DNA of 64,000 nt from contig CM056574.1 in assembly GCA_029721435.1 (NCBI GenBank), forward strand, positions 71,963,501-72,027,500, written 5' to 3'. Shown in pieces: positions 42,495 to 54,949 of this stretch. Each line of letters starts with the position of its first letter. The stretch's first letter is position 1. Source of the stretch: Gymnothorax reevesii. Its lineage: Eukaryota > Chordata > Actinopteri > Anguilliformes > Muraenidae. Below the pieces are notes generated by a model that did not search any database, was not told the origin of the DNA, and saw only the letters and a list, made by a program, of their open reading frames with translations. The position numbers and the translations under genes are program-made.

Positions 42495-43479
42495 ATGTGA
42501 ATTGTTTGGGGATCGGGTGAAAACTGGGAGAAGTAGCGAACCGTTCGATTACGAAAGAATTTGGAATAATAAAGAAGGAAGGAGGGAAAGAAGGAACTAA
42601 TGAGGGAAGTAAGGAAAGAAGGAATATAGGAAAAGAACAAAGGAAAGAAGGCGAGGAGGAAGGAAAGGAAGAAGGGAAGAAGAAGGAAGGAAGGAAGGAA
42701 GTGAAGAAGAAGAAAAGAAAAAAAGAAGGAAAGAGAGAAGGAAGGAAAGAAAAAGAAAAAAAAGAAAGAGGGAAGGAAAGAGAGGGAAAGCAGAAAGATA
42801 TGAAGGCATGATGGATGGAAAGGAAAATTGGTAGGGAGGAAGAATGGGAGGAAGGATGAAAGGCAGGATAGAAGGAAGTAAAGAAGGAAAGAAGGAACGA
42901 ACGAAATAGGAGGGAAAAAGAAAGAAGGAATGACAGAAAATAGAAGGAAGGAAAGCAGTCAGGAAGCTGTAGTCTCAAGAGAGCCAGATTGTAGTCTTAC
43001 AGCCTGAGAAACTGACAGTTACAGCAGGTGGTCAGAACACCTGGCACAAGATTCCATTTGCTTAATGGCCCTATTGTGATGTCATAATGCCAATGTTAAG
43101 TCTATGGGGGGAAAAATGTATAGTTTTTTATTAATAACTCAAAAAGTATAAAAGTTACAAAGATGAAAAATACATTGCACAGGTGTCCTAAGTAAGACCT
43201 ACGCAACGCAGTTTGAATGAAGTTTCTACGATAAACGGTTGAGGCCGCATTAAGTGTGTTAGAAGAATAATAATAATAACGAGATAATGTAATTCCAGGG
43301 AATTACATGTGCATTGAAAATGCAAAGTGTAGTTGATTAAGATGGAGTTTTTTTCAAATCATTGCATTATGATATTGGTTGCTAGGTTTTTAGTAGGATA
43401 AAACTTCTCACTACTGCCAAAATTATTTTCAAACAGATGTGGACCGAGGAAACAGTTTACAAGAGTTTAGTGTTTTTTT
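42495..43479 (+). repeat. Composite cassette A inside the satellite
   Basis: It starts at GTTGATGTGAATTG immediately after a satellite submotif. It holds a 70-bp leader (GGGGATCGGGTGAAAACTGG), a GGAA/GAAA polypurine tract (42570-42960), module P (42966-43279) and a shortened module Q (43282-43478). The satellite then resumes at 43480. Confidence 0.9.
42570..42960 (+). repeat. Polypurine tract A
   Basis: About 390 bases are almost pure purine on the plus strand, made of GGAA, GAAA and AAGG words with rare T or C. Open frames here are low-complexity artefacts. Confidence 0.9.
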
Positions 43480-45246
43480 GTGGTTGCTATGGTGTTCTGG
43501 GTGGTTGCTAGGCGGTTGCTAGGGCGTTGCAAGGCGGTTGCTATGGTGTTCTGGATGGTTACTAGGCGGTTGCTATTGTGTTCTCATGGTTGCTAGGGCG
43601 TTGCTAGGCGGTTGCTATGGTGTTCTGAATGGTTGCTAGGGCGTTGCTAGGCAGTTGCTGTGGTGTCCTGAGTGGTTGCTAGAAGGTTGCTCTGGTGTTC
43701 TGGGTGGTTGCTAGGGCGTTGCTAGGCAGTTGCTATGGTGTTCTGGGTGGTTGCTAGGGTGTTGTTAGGCAGTTGCTGTGGTGTTCTGGGTGGTTGCTAT
43801 GGTGTTCTGGGTGGTTGCTAGGGCGTGGATATGCAGTTGCTATGGTGTTCTGGATGGTTGCTAAGGCGTGGATATGCAGTTGCTATGGTGTTCTGGATGG
43901 TTGCTAGGGCGTTGCTAGGCAGTTGCTAAGGTGTTCTGGGTGGTTGCTAGGGCGTTGCTAGGCAGTTGCTAAGGTGTTCTGGGTGGTTGCTAGGGCGTTG
44001 TTAGGCAGTTGCTGTGGTGTTCTGGGTGGTTGTTAGGCGGTTGCTATGGTGTTCTGGGCGGTTGCTAGGGCGTGGATATGCAGTTGCTATGGTGTTCTGG
44101 ATGGTTGCTAGGGCGTGGATATGCAGTTGCTATGGTGTTCTGGATGGTTGCTAGGGCGTTGCTAGGCAGTTGCTATGGTGCTTTGACTGGTTGCTAGGTG
44201 GCTGCTATGGTGTTCTGTGTGGTTGCTAAGGCGTCGTTAGGCCGTTGGTATGGTGTTCTGGGTGGTTGCTAGGGCATTGCTAGGCAGTTGCTATGGTGTT
44301 CTGAGTGGTTGCTAGGGCGTTGCTAGGCAGTTGCTATGGTGTTCTGGGTGGTTGCTATGGTGTTCTGGGTGGTTGCTAGGGCGTTGCTAGGCGGTTGCTA
44401 TGGTGTTCTGGGTGGTTGCTCGGGCGTTGCTAGGCGGCTGCTATGGTGTTCTGGGTGGTTGTTAGGGTGGTTGCTATGGCGATTTGGGTGGTTGCTAGGG
44501 CATTGCTCAGCAGCTGCTATGGTGTTCTGGGTGGTTGCTAGGCAGTTGCTATGGTGTTCTGGGTGGTTGCTAGGTGGTTGCTATGGTGTTCTGGGTGGTT
44601 GCTTGGGCGTTGCTAGGCGGTTGCTTTGGTGTTCTGGGTGGTTGCTAGGGCGTTGCTAGGCGGTTGCTATGGTGTTCTGGGTGGTTGCTCGGGCGTTGCT
44701 AGGCAGTTGCTATGGTGTTCTGGTTGGTTGCCAGGGCGTTGCTATGGTGTTCTGGGTGGTCGCTAGGGCGTTGCTAGGCAGTTGCTATGGTGTTCTGGAT
44801 GGTTGCTAGGCGGTTGCTATGGTGTTCTGGGATGTTGCTAAGGCGTTACTAGGCAGTTGCTATGGTGTTCTGGGTGGTTGCTAGGCGATTGCTATGGTGT
44901 TCCGGGTGGTTGCTAGGGCGTTGCTAGGCAGTTGCTATGGTGTTTTGGGTGGTTGCTAGGTGGTTGCTTTGGTGTTCTGGGTGGTTGCTAGGGTGTTGCT
45001 AGGCAGTTGCTATGGTTTTCTGGGTGGTTTCTAGGCAGTTGCTATGGTGTTCTTGGTGGTTGTTAGGGCGTTGCTAGGCGGTTGCTATGGTGTTCTGGGT
45101 GGTTGCTATGGCGTTGCTTGGCGGTTGCTATGGTGTTCTGGGTGGTTGCTAGGCGGTTGCTATGGTGTTTTGGGTGGTTGCTAGGCGGTTCTGAATATTT
45201 GCTTGGGCATTGCTTGACAGTTGTTCTTGTTGTTACTAGGGCGTTG
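43480..45246 (+). repeat. Satellite block 3
   Basis: Same units and orientation as block 2. It contains a variant in which GGATATGCAGTTGC replaces part of the second submotif, seen four times (43812-44120). Confidence 0.93.
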
Positions 45247-46200
45247 ATGTGTATTGTTTGGGGATCGAGTGAAAACTGGGAGAAGTAGTGAACTGTACGA
45301 TCACAAAATTATTTGGAATATTAACAAGGAAGGAAGGAGGGAAAGAAGGAACTAATGAGGGAAGTAAGGAAAGAAGGAATATAGGAAAAAAAGAAGGAAA
45401 TCAAAGGAAGGCAGGAAAGAACAAAGGAAAGAAGGCGAGGATGGATGGAAAGAAGGAAGTAAAGAAGGAAGGAAAGGAAGAAGGGAAGAAGGATTTCAGT
45501 AAAGATAGAAGGAAGGAAGGAAGTGAGGAAGAAGAAATGAAAAACAGAAGGAAAGAGAGAAGGAAGGAAAGAGGGAAAGCAGAAAGAAGAAAGGAAGAAA
45601 GATAAGAAGGATATGAAGGAATGAAAGAAGGCATGATGGAAGGAAAGAAAAACTAAGGGAGGAAGAATGGGAGGAAGGATGAAAGGCAGGATAGAATGAA
45701 GTAAAGTAGGAAAGAAGGAACGAAGGAAAGAAATAGGAGGGAAAAAGAAAGAAGGAATGACAGAAAATAGAAGGAAGGAAAGCAGTAAGGACGCTGTAGT
45801 CTCAAGAGAGCCAGATTGTAGTATTAAAGCCTGAGAAACTGACAGTTACAGCAGGTGGTCAGAACACCTGGCACAAGATTCCATTTGCTTAATGGCCCTA
45901 TTGTGATGTCATAATGCCAATGTTAAGTCTATGGGGGGAAAAAATTTATCGTTTTATATTAATAACTCAAAAAGTATAAAAGTTACAAAGATGAAAAATA
46001 CATTGCACAGGTTTCCTAAGTAAGACCTACGCAACGCAGTTTGAATGAAGTTTCTACGATAAACGGTTGAGGCTGCATTAAGTTGGTTAGAAGAATAATA
46101 ATAATAATAATAATAATAACTAGAAAATTCCAGCTGAAATTTTGAATGTGCCTGCTGCTCTACGAGTACAGTGTTGGAGGTGCTTGTCAGCGTTCTGGCA
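45247..46200 (+). repeat. Composite cassette B
   Basis: Leader, polypurine tract (45326-45785), module P (45791-46117), an AAT microsatellite, then module R (46118-46200) with AACTAGAAAATTCCAGCTG and CTGCTCTACGAGTACAG. Module R grades into a degenerate satellite unit (GCAGTTGATATCATG) and the array resumes. Confidence 0.9.
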
Positions 46201-47261
46201 CGCAGTTGATATCATGTTCCGGGTGGTTGCTAAGGCATTGTTAGGCGTTTGCTATGGTGTTTTGGGTGGTTGCTAGGGCGTTGCTAGGCAGTTGGTATTG
46301 TGTTCTGGGTGGTTGCTAGGGCGTTGCTAGGCAGTTGCTTTGGTGTTCTGGGTGGTTGCTAGGCAGTTGCTATGGTGTTCTGGGTTGTTGCTAGGGTGTT
46401 GCTAGGCAGTTGCTATTGTGTTCTGGGTGGTTGCTAGGCGGTTGCTAGGCAGTTGCTATGGTGTTCTGGGTGGTTGCTAGGCGGTTGCTATGGTGTTCTG
46501 GGTGGTTGCTAGGGCGTTGCTAGGCAGTTGCTATGGTGTTCTGGGTGGTTGCTCGGGCGTTGCAAGGCGGTTGCTATGGTGTTCTGGGTGGTTGCTAGGG
46601 CGTTGCTAGGCGGTTGCTATGGTGTTCTGGGTCGTTGCTAGGGCGTTGCTAGGCCATTGCTATGGTGTTCTGGGTGGTTGCTAGGGCGTTGCTATGGTGT
46701 TCTGGGTGGTTGCTAGGGCGTTGCTAGGCGGTTGCTATGGTGTTCTGGGTGGTTGCAAGGTGGTTGCTATGGTGTTCTAAGTGGTAGCTAGGGCGTTGCT
46801 AGGCAGTTGGTATGGTGTTCTGGGTGGTTGCTAGGGCGTTGCTATGGTATTATGGGTGGTTGCTAGGGCGTTGCTAGGCGGTTGCTATGGTGTTCTGGGT
46901 GGTTGCTAGGGCGTTGCTAGGCGTTTGCTATGGTGTTCTGGGTGGTTGCTGGCCAGTTGCTATGGTGTTCTGGGTCGTTGCTAGGGCGTTGCTAGGCAGT
47001 TGCTATGGTGTTCTGGGTGGTTGCTCGGGCATTGCTAGGCAGTTGCTATGGTGTTCTGGGTGGTTGCTAGGCGGTTTCTATGGTGTTCTGGGTGGTTGCT
47101 CGGGCGTTGCTAGGCGGTTGCTATGGTGTTCTGGGTGGTTGTTAGGACGTTGCTAGGCAGTTGCTGTGGTGTTCTGGGCGGTTGCTAGGGCGTTGCAAGG
47201 CAGTTGCTGTCGTGTTTGGGGTGGTTGCTAGGGCGTTGCTAGGGAGTTGCTATGGTGTTCC
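46201..47261 (+). repeat. Satellite block 4
   Basis: Standard units. The segment 46850-47060 is nearly the same as 56080-56290 in block 7. Confidence 0.93.
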
Positions 47262-47763
47262 TAATGTTGTTTGGGCATGCTTCTCTTTGTTTGAGAGCTG
47301 GAAAAGAGTTTCTACATGAGTGTATGAGTTCAAGCCGAGAGGGTGAAGATGAGAGCGATTTTCTCATTGACTTCCATGATAACAAGGTTTCAGAGGTCCA
47401 TGTTTTTTGGGAATTGTGGGAAATCTGGAAGTCGGATCGCTGAGTAAAGTCACAGCACACTCCTCACAAGCGAGCCGCAAGTTTTGACGTGTAATTAGTG
47501 GGGATCGGGTGAAAATTGTGGGAGAAGAAGCGAACTGCGCGATTTTGGAAGACCGATTCTCTCATTGACTTCCATTATAACGAGGTTTCAGGGGTCCATG
47601 TTTTTTGGGAATTGTGGGAAATCTGTCAGTCGGATCGCTGAGTAAAGTCATAGCACACTCCTCACAAGCGAACCGCACGTTTTGACGTGTTATGTGTCGG
47701 GATCGGTTGAAAATTGTGGGAGAAGAAGTGAACCGAGCGATTTCGGAAGAACTTGGAATAATA
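47262..47763 (+). repeat. Module S, partly duplicated in tandem
   Basis: This non-satellite sequence begins CTAATGTTGTTTGGGC. The second half of the module (TCTCATTGACTTCCAT through GTGGGAGAAGAAG) occurs twice in a row, near 47360-47530 and 47562-47730. The same module is found once at 57061-57357. Both copies keep an open frame of about 60 codons, but it begins in satellite sequence and has no recognisable motif, so I do not call a gene. Confidence 0.8.
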
Positions 47764-48184
47764 ACTAGATAATGTAATTCCAGGGAATTACGTGTGCATT
47801 GAAAATGCAAAGTGTGTCGTTGCATAAGGTGGAGTTTGTAACATATTATTGCATTATGATATTGGTAGCTACATTTTTAGTAGGATAATTATGGTAGTGG
47901 TGAGGACTTTTATTTTGAAACAGATGTGGACTGAGGAAACAGTTTGCGGGAGTCAGAGTTGATGACAACTGTCATATGGAAATTTTTAATAGTGACATTT
48001 TTTAATAGTGAAGAATTGTAGTAAGGACTTATATTTTGAGACAGGATTGGGCAGAAGAAACAGTTACCGGAAGTCAGTCGAAAACCATCAGGAGTTGGAA
48101 TGGCTGAAAGGTTGATAAGTTGAGTAGCTTAAAAAGTTACATTTTTTTATTGTAATTTGACATAATGAGGACTGGCTGTAACAG
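47764..48184 (+). repeat. Module Q copy inside the satellite
   Basis: Matches 26191-26455 and 49671-50089, starting AGATAATGTAATTCCAGGG. Here it follows module S instead of module P, so modules are exchanged independently. Confidence 0.85.
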
Positions 48185-48752
48185 TTGTTAGGCAGCTGCT
48201 ACGGTGTTCTGTGTACTTGTGAGGGTGTTGCTAGGCAGCTGCAATCGTGTTCTGGGTGGTTGCTAGGGCATTGCTAGGCAGTTGCAATGGTGTTCTGGGT
48301 GGTTGCAAGGGCCTTGCTAAGCGGTTGCTATGGTGTTCTGAGTGGTTGATAGGGCGTTGCAAGGCGATTGCTATGGCGTTCTGGGTGGTTGCTAGGCGGT
48401 TGCTATGGTGTTCTGGGTGGTTGCTAGGGCGTTGTTAGGCAGTTGCTATGGTGTTTTGGGTGGTTGCTAGGTGGTTGCTATGGTGGTCTGGGTGGATGCT
48501 AGGGCGTTGCTAGGCAGTTGCTATGGTGTTCTGGGTGGTTGCTAGGCGGTTGCTATGGTGTTCTGGGTGGTTGCTAGGCTGTTGCTATGGTGTTCTGGGT
48601 GGTTGCTAGGCGGTTGCTATGGTGTTCTGGGTGGTTGCTAGGCTGTTGCTATGGTGTTCTGGGTGGTTGCTAGGGCGTTGCTATGGTGTTCTGAATATTT
48701 GCTTGGGCATTGCTCGACAGTTGCTATGTTGTTCTTGTTGTTGCTAGGGCGT
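48185..48752 (+). repeat. Satellite block 5
   Basis: A short block, with the same degenerate entry sequence (GTTGTTAGGCAGCTGC) as block 6 and the same exit (GTTGATGTGTCTTG) as block 6. Confidence 0.92.
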
Positions 48753-50089
48753 TGATGTGTCTTGTTTGGGGATCGAGTGAAAACTGGGAGAAGTAGTGAA
48801 CCGTACAATTACGAAATTATTTGGAATATTAACAAGGAAGGAAGGAGGGAAAGAAGGAACTAATGAGGGAAGTAAGGAAAGAAGGAATATAGGAAAAAAA
48901 GAAGGAAATCAAAGGAAGGCAGGAAAGAACAAAGGAAAGAAGGCTAGGATGGATGGAAAGAAACAGAGGAATGAAGGAAGTAAAGAAGGAAGGGAAGAAG
49001 AAGGATTTAAGTAAAGATAGAAGGAAGGAAGGAAGGATGGAAGTGAGGAAGAAGAGATAAAAAAAACAGAAGGAAAGAGAGAAGGAAGGAAAGAAAAAGT
49101 AAAGAAAGAGAGGGAAAGCAGAAAGAAGAAAGGAAGAAAGATATGAAGGAATGAAAGAAGGCATGATGGAAGGAAAGAAACACTCAGGAAGGTAGGAAAG
49201 AAAATTGGTAGGGAGGAAGGATGAAAGGCAGGATAGAAGGAAGTAAAGTAGGAAAGAAGGAATGAATAAAGGAAGGAAGGAACGAAGGAAAGAAATAGGA
49301 GGGAAAAAGAAAGAAGGAATGACAGAAAATAGAAGGAAGGAAAGCAGTAAGGAAGCTGTAGTCTCAAGAGAGCCAGATTGTAGTCTCACAGCCTGAGAAA
49401 CTGACAGTTACAGCAGGTGGTCAGAACACCTGGCACAAGATTCCATTTGCTTAATGGCCCTATTGTGATGTCATAATGCCAATGTTAAGTCTATGGGGGG
49501 AAAAAAATGTATATTTTTTTATTAATAACTCAAAAAGTATAAAAGTTACAAAGATGAAAAATACAGTGCACAGGTGTCCTAAGTAAGACCTACGCAACGC
49601 AGTTTGAATGAAGTTTCTACGATAAACGGTTGAGGCCGCATTAAGTGTGTTAGAAGAATAATAATAATAACTAGATAATGTAATTCCAGGGAATTACGTG
49701 TGCATTGAAAATGCAAAGTGTAGTTGCATAAGGTGGAGTTTGTAACATATCATTGCATTATGATATTGGTAGCTATGTTTTTAGGAGGATAATTATGGTA
49801 GTGGTGAGGACTTTTATTTTGAAACAGATGTGGACTGAGGAAACAGTTTGCGGGAGTCATAGTTGATGACAACTGTCATATGGAAATTTTTAATAGTGAC
49901 ATTTTTTAATAGTGAAAAATTGTAGTCAGGACTTATATTTTGAGACAGGATTGGGCAGAAGAAACAGTTGCCGGAAGTCATAGTCGAAAACAATCAGGAG
50001 TTGGAATGGCTGAAAGGTTGAAAAGTTGAGTAGCTTAAAAAGTTACATTTTTTATTGTAATTTGACATAATGAGGACTGGCTGTAACAG
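48753..50089 (+). repeat. Composite cassette C (most complete)
   Basis: Leader, polypurine tract (48834-49347), module P (49354-49670) and full-length module Q (49671-50089). P followed by Q is the same order as at 25856-26455, outside the satellite. Confidence 0.9.
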
Positions 50090-53000
50090 TTGTTAGGCAG
50101 TTGCAATGGTGTTCTGTGTACTTGTGAGGGTGTTGCTAGGCAGCTGCTATCGTGTTCTGGGTGGTTGCTAGGGCATTGCCAGGCAGTTGCTATGGTGTTC
50201 TGGGTGGTTGATAGGGCGTTGCTAGGCGGTTGCTATGGTGTTCTGGGTAGTTGCTAGGCGGTTGCTATGGCGTACTGGGTGGTTGCTCGAGCGTTGCTAT
50301 GGGGTTCTGGGTGGTTGCTAGGCGGTTGCTATGGCATTCTGGGTGGTTGCTAGGGCTTTGCTAAGCAGTTGCTATGATGTTCTGGGTGGTTGCTAGGGCG
50401 TTGCTAGGTGGTTGCTATGGTGTTCTGGGTGGTTGCTAGGGTGTTGCTAGGCAGTTGCTATGCTGTTCTGGGTGGTTGCTAGGCCGTTGCTATGGTGTTC
50501 TGGGTGGTTGCTATGGCGTTGCTAGGCAGTAGCTATTGTGTTCTGGGTGGTTGATAGGCCGTTGCTAGGCAGTTGCTATGGGGTTCTGGGTGGTTGTTAG
50601 GGTGGTTGCTATGGCGTTCTGGGTGGTTGCTAGGGCATTGCTAAGCAGTTGGTATGGTGTTCTGGGTGGTTGCCACGGCATTGCCAGGCGGTTGCTCTGG
50701 TGTTCTGGGTGGTTGCTAGGGTGTTGCTAGGCAGTTGCTATGGTGTTCGCTATGATGTTCTGGCTGGTTGCTAGGGCGTTGCTAGGCGGTTGCTATGGTG
50801 TTCTGGGTGGTTGCTCAGGCGTTGCTAGGCAGTTGGTATGGTGTTCTGGGTGGTTGCTAGGGCGGTGCTATGGTGTTCTGGGTGGTTGCTTGGGCGTGGG
50901 TAAGCAGGTGCTGTGGTGTTCTGGATGGTTGCTAGGCGGTTGCTTTGGTGTTGTGGGTGGTTGCTATGGTGTTCTGGGTGGTTGTTAGGCGGTTGCTCTG
51001 GTGTTCTGGGTGGTTGCGAGGCGGTTACTATGGTGTTCTGGGTGGTAGCAAGGCGGTTGCAATGGTGTTCTGGCTGGTTGCAAGATCATTCCTAGGCAGT
51101 TGCTAGGGCGTTCTGTGGTGTTGCTAGGCGGTTGCTATGGTGTTCTGGGTGGTTGCTAGGCGGTTGCTATGGTGTTCTGGGTGGTTGCTAGGGCGTTGCT
51201 AGACAGTTGCTATGGTGTTCTGATGGTTGCTAGGCGGTTGCTATGGTGTTCTGGGTGGTTGCTAGCGCGTTGCTAGGCAGTTGCTATGGCATTGCTATTG
51301 TGTTCTGGGTGGTAGCTAGGCGGTTGCAATTGTGTTCTGGGTGGTTGCTAGCGCGTTGCTAGGCAGTTGCTATGGTGTTCTGGGTGGTTGCTAGGGCATT
51401 GCTATGGTGTTCTGGGTGGTAGCTAGGCGGTTGCTATTGTGTTCTGGGTGGTTGCTAGGCGGTTGCTATGGTGTTCTGGGTGGTTGCTAGGGCGTTGCTA
51501 GGCAGTTGCTATGGTGTGCTGGGTGGTTGCTAGGCGGTTGCTATGGTGTTTTGGGTGGTTGCTAGGGCATTGCTAGGCGGTTGCTATGGTGTTCTGGGTG
51601 GTTGCTAGGGCCTTGCTAGGCGGTTGCTATGGTGATCTGGGAGGTTGCTAGGGCATTGCTAGGCGGTTGCTATGGTGTTCTGGGTGGTTGCTAGGGCGTT
51701 GCTAGGCGGTTGCTATGGTGTTGCTAGGCAGTTGCTATGGTGTTCTGGGTGGTTGCTAGGCGGTTGCTATGGTGTTCTGGGTGGTTGCTAGGCGGTTGCT
51801 ATGGTGTTCTGGGTGGTTGCTAGGGCGTTGATAGGCAGTTGCTATGGTGTTCTGGGTGGTTGATAGGGCGTTGCTAGGCGATTGCTATGGTGTTCTGGGT
51901 GGTTGCTTGGGCGTAGCTAGGCGGCTGCTATGGGGTTCTGGGTTGTTGCTAGGGCGTAGCTAGGTGGTTGCTGTGGTGTTCTGGGTGGTTGCTAGGGCGT
52001 TGCTCGGCGGTTGCTATGGTGTTCTGAGTGGTTACTAGGGTGTTGCTAGGCAGCTGCTATGGTGTTCTGGGTGGTTACTTGGCAATTGCTATGGTGTTCT
52101 GGGTGGTTGCTAGGGTGTTGCTAGGCGGTTGCTATGGTGTTTTGGGTGGTTTCTAGGGCGTTGCTATGGTGTTCTGGGTGGTTGCTAGGGCGTTGCTAGG
52201 CAATTGCTATGGTGTTCTGGGTGGTTGCTAGGGCGTTGCTATGGCGTTCTGGGTGGTTGCTCGGGCGTTGCTAGGCAGTTGCTATGGTGTTCTTCGTGGT
52301 TGCTAGGCGGTTGCTATGGTGTTCTGGGTGGTTGCTAGGCGGTTGCTATGGTGTTCTGGGTGGTTGCTAGGGCGTTGCTAGGCAATTGCTATGGTGTTCT
52401 GGGTGGTTGCTAGGGCGTTGCTATGGCGTTCTGGGTGGTTGCTAGGGCATTGCTAGGCGGTTGCTATGGTGATCTGGGTGGTTGCTAGGGCGTTGCTAGG
52501 CGGTTGCTATGGTGTTCTGGGTGGTTGCTTGGGCGTTGCTAGGCACTTGCTATGTTGTTCTGGGTGGTTGCTAGGGCGTTGCTAGGCAGTTGCTATAGCG
52601 TTCTGGGTGGTTGCTATGGCGTTGCTAGGCAGTTGCTGTGGTGTTCTGGGTGGTTGCTAGGGAGTTGCTAGGCAGTTGGTATGGTGTTGTGGGTGGTTGC
52701 TAGGGTGTTCTGGGTGGTTGCTAGGCGGTTGCTATGGTGTTGTGGGTGGTTGCTAGGGCGTTGCTAGGCAGTTGCTATGGTGTTCTGGGTGGTTGCTAGG
52801 CGGTTGCTATGGTGTTCTGGGTGGTTGCTAGGGCGTTGCTAGGCAGTTGCTATGGTGTTTTGGGTGGTTGCTAGGTGGTTGCTATGGTGTTCTGGGTGGT
52901 TGCTAGGGCGTTGCTACGCAGTTGCTATGGTGTTCTGGGTGGTTGCTAGGTGGTTGCTATGGTGTTCTGGGTGGTTGCTAGGCGGTTGCTATTGTGTTCT

Positions 53001-53803
53001 GGGTGGTTGCTAGGGCGTTGCTAGGCAGTTGCTATGGTGTTCTGGGTGGTTGCAAGGCGGGTGCTATGGTGTTCTGGGTGGTTGCTAGGGCGTTGCTAGG
53101 CAGGTGCTATGGTGTTGTGGGTGGGGGGTAGGCGGTTGCTTTGGTGTTCTGGGTGGTTGCTAGGGCATTGCTAGGCTGTTGCTATGGTGTTCTGGGTGGT
53201 TGCTAGGGCGTTGCTAGGCGGTTGCTATGGTGTTCTGGGTGGTTGTTAGGGTGTTGCTAGGCAGTTGCTATGGTGTTCTGAGTGGTTGCTAGGCGGTTGC
53301 TATGGTGTTCTGGGTGGTTGCTAGGGCGTTGCTAGGCAGTTGCTATGGTGTTTTGGGTGGTTGCTAGGTGGTTGCTATGGTGTTCTGGGTGGTTGCTAGG
53401 GCGTTGCGAGGCAGTTCCTATAGCGTTCTGGGTGGTTGCTAGGGCGTTGCTAGGCAGTTGCTATGGTGTTCTGGGTGGTTGCTAGGGCATTGCTAGGCAG
53501 TTGCTATGGTGTTCTGGGTGGTTGCTAGGCGGTTCTATGGTGTTCTGGGTGGTTGCTAGGCGGTTGCTATGGTGTTCTGGGTGGTTGCTAGGGCGTTGCT
53601 AGGCAGTTGCTATGGTGTTCTGGGTGGTTGCTAGGCGGTTGCTATGGTGTTCTGGGTGGTTGCTAGGGCGTTGCTAGGCAGTTGCTATAGTGTTCTGGGT
53701 GGTTGCTAGGCAGTTGCTATGGTGTTTTGGGTGGTTGCTTGGCGGTTGCTATGGTGTTCTGAATATTTGCTTGGGCATTGCTCGACAGTTGCTATGGCGT
53801 TGA
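50090..53803 (+). repeat. Satellite block 6
   Basis: Standard 43/32-bp units, with more GGCG than GGCA variants in the second submotif than in block 2. It ends GTTGATGTGTCTTG like block 5. Confidence 0.93.
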
Positions 53804-54949
53804 TGTGTCTTGTTTGGGGATCGAGTGACAACTGGGAGAAGTAGTGAATCGTACGATTACGAAATTATTTGGAATATTAACAAGGAAGGAAGGAGGGAAA
53901 GAAGGAACTAATGAGGGAGGTAAGGAAAGAAGGAATATAGGAAAAAAGAAGGAAATCAAAGGAAGGCAGGAAAGAACAAAGGAAAGAAGGCGAGGATGGA
54001 TGGAAAGAAACAGAGGAATGAAGGAAAGAAGGAAGTAAAGAAGGAAGGAAAGGAAGAAGGGAAGAAGAAGGATTTAAGTAAAGATAGAAGGAAGGAAGGA
54101 AGGAAGTGAGGAAGAAGAAATGAAAAACAGAAGGAAAGAGAGAAGGAAGGAAAGAAAGTAAAGAAAGGAAGAGGGAGGGAAAGAGAGGGAAAGCAGAAAG
54201 GAAGAAAGATATGAAGGAATGAAAGAAGGCATGATGGAAGGAAAGAAAAACTAAGGAAGGTAGGGAAGAAAATTGGTAGGGAGGAAGAATGGGAGGAAGG
54301 ATGAAAGGCAGGATAGAAGGAAGGAAAGTAGGAAAGAAGCAACGAATAAAGGAAGGAAGGAAAGAAGGAACGAAATAGGAGGGAAAAAGAAAGAAGGAAT
54401 GACAGAAAATAGAAAGAAGGAAAGCAGCAAGGAAGCTGTTGTCTCAAGAGAGCCAGATTGTAGTCTTACAGCCTGAGAAACTGACAGTTACAGCAGGTGG
54501 TCAGAACACCTGGCACAAGATTCCATTTGCTTAATGGCCCTATTGTGATGTCATAATGCCAATGTTAAGTCTATGGGGGGAAAAATGTATAGTTTTTTAT
54601 TAATAACTCAAAAAGTATAAAAGTTACAAAGATGAAAAATACATTGCACAGGTGTCCTAAGTAAGACCTACGCAACGCAGTTTGAATGAAGTTTCTACGA
54701 TAAACGGTTGAAGCCGCACTAAGTGTGTTAGAAGAATAATAATAATAATAATAATAATAAGAAGAAGACCAGGATAACAATAGTGAGCATTTTCAATGCA
54801 CACTAATAATAATAAAGAAGTATGCAGGATTTTAATATGTGTCTGCATTGCTGCAGGCACATAATAATAACTAGAAAATTCCAGCTGAAATTTTGAATGT
54901 GCCTGCTGCTCTACGAGTACAGTGTTGGAGGTGCTTGTCAGCGTTCTGG
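53804..54949 (+). repeat. Composite cassette D
   Basis: Leader, polypurine tract (53882-54428), module P (54434-54740), AAT microsatellite, the AAGACCAGGATAACAATAG module (antisense of that near 16090 and 20550), a GCATTGCTGCAGGCAC module and module R. The array resumes through the degenerate GTTGATATCATG unit, as in cassette B. Confidence 0.9.

Noticed and set aside
47252..47443. Frame of 63 codons kept in two module S copies as a possible small gene
   Set aside because: Its ATG lies in satellite sequence and the module is non-coding elsewhere. Two copies are too few to show selection.
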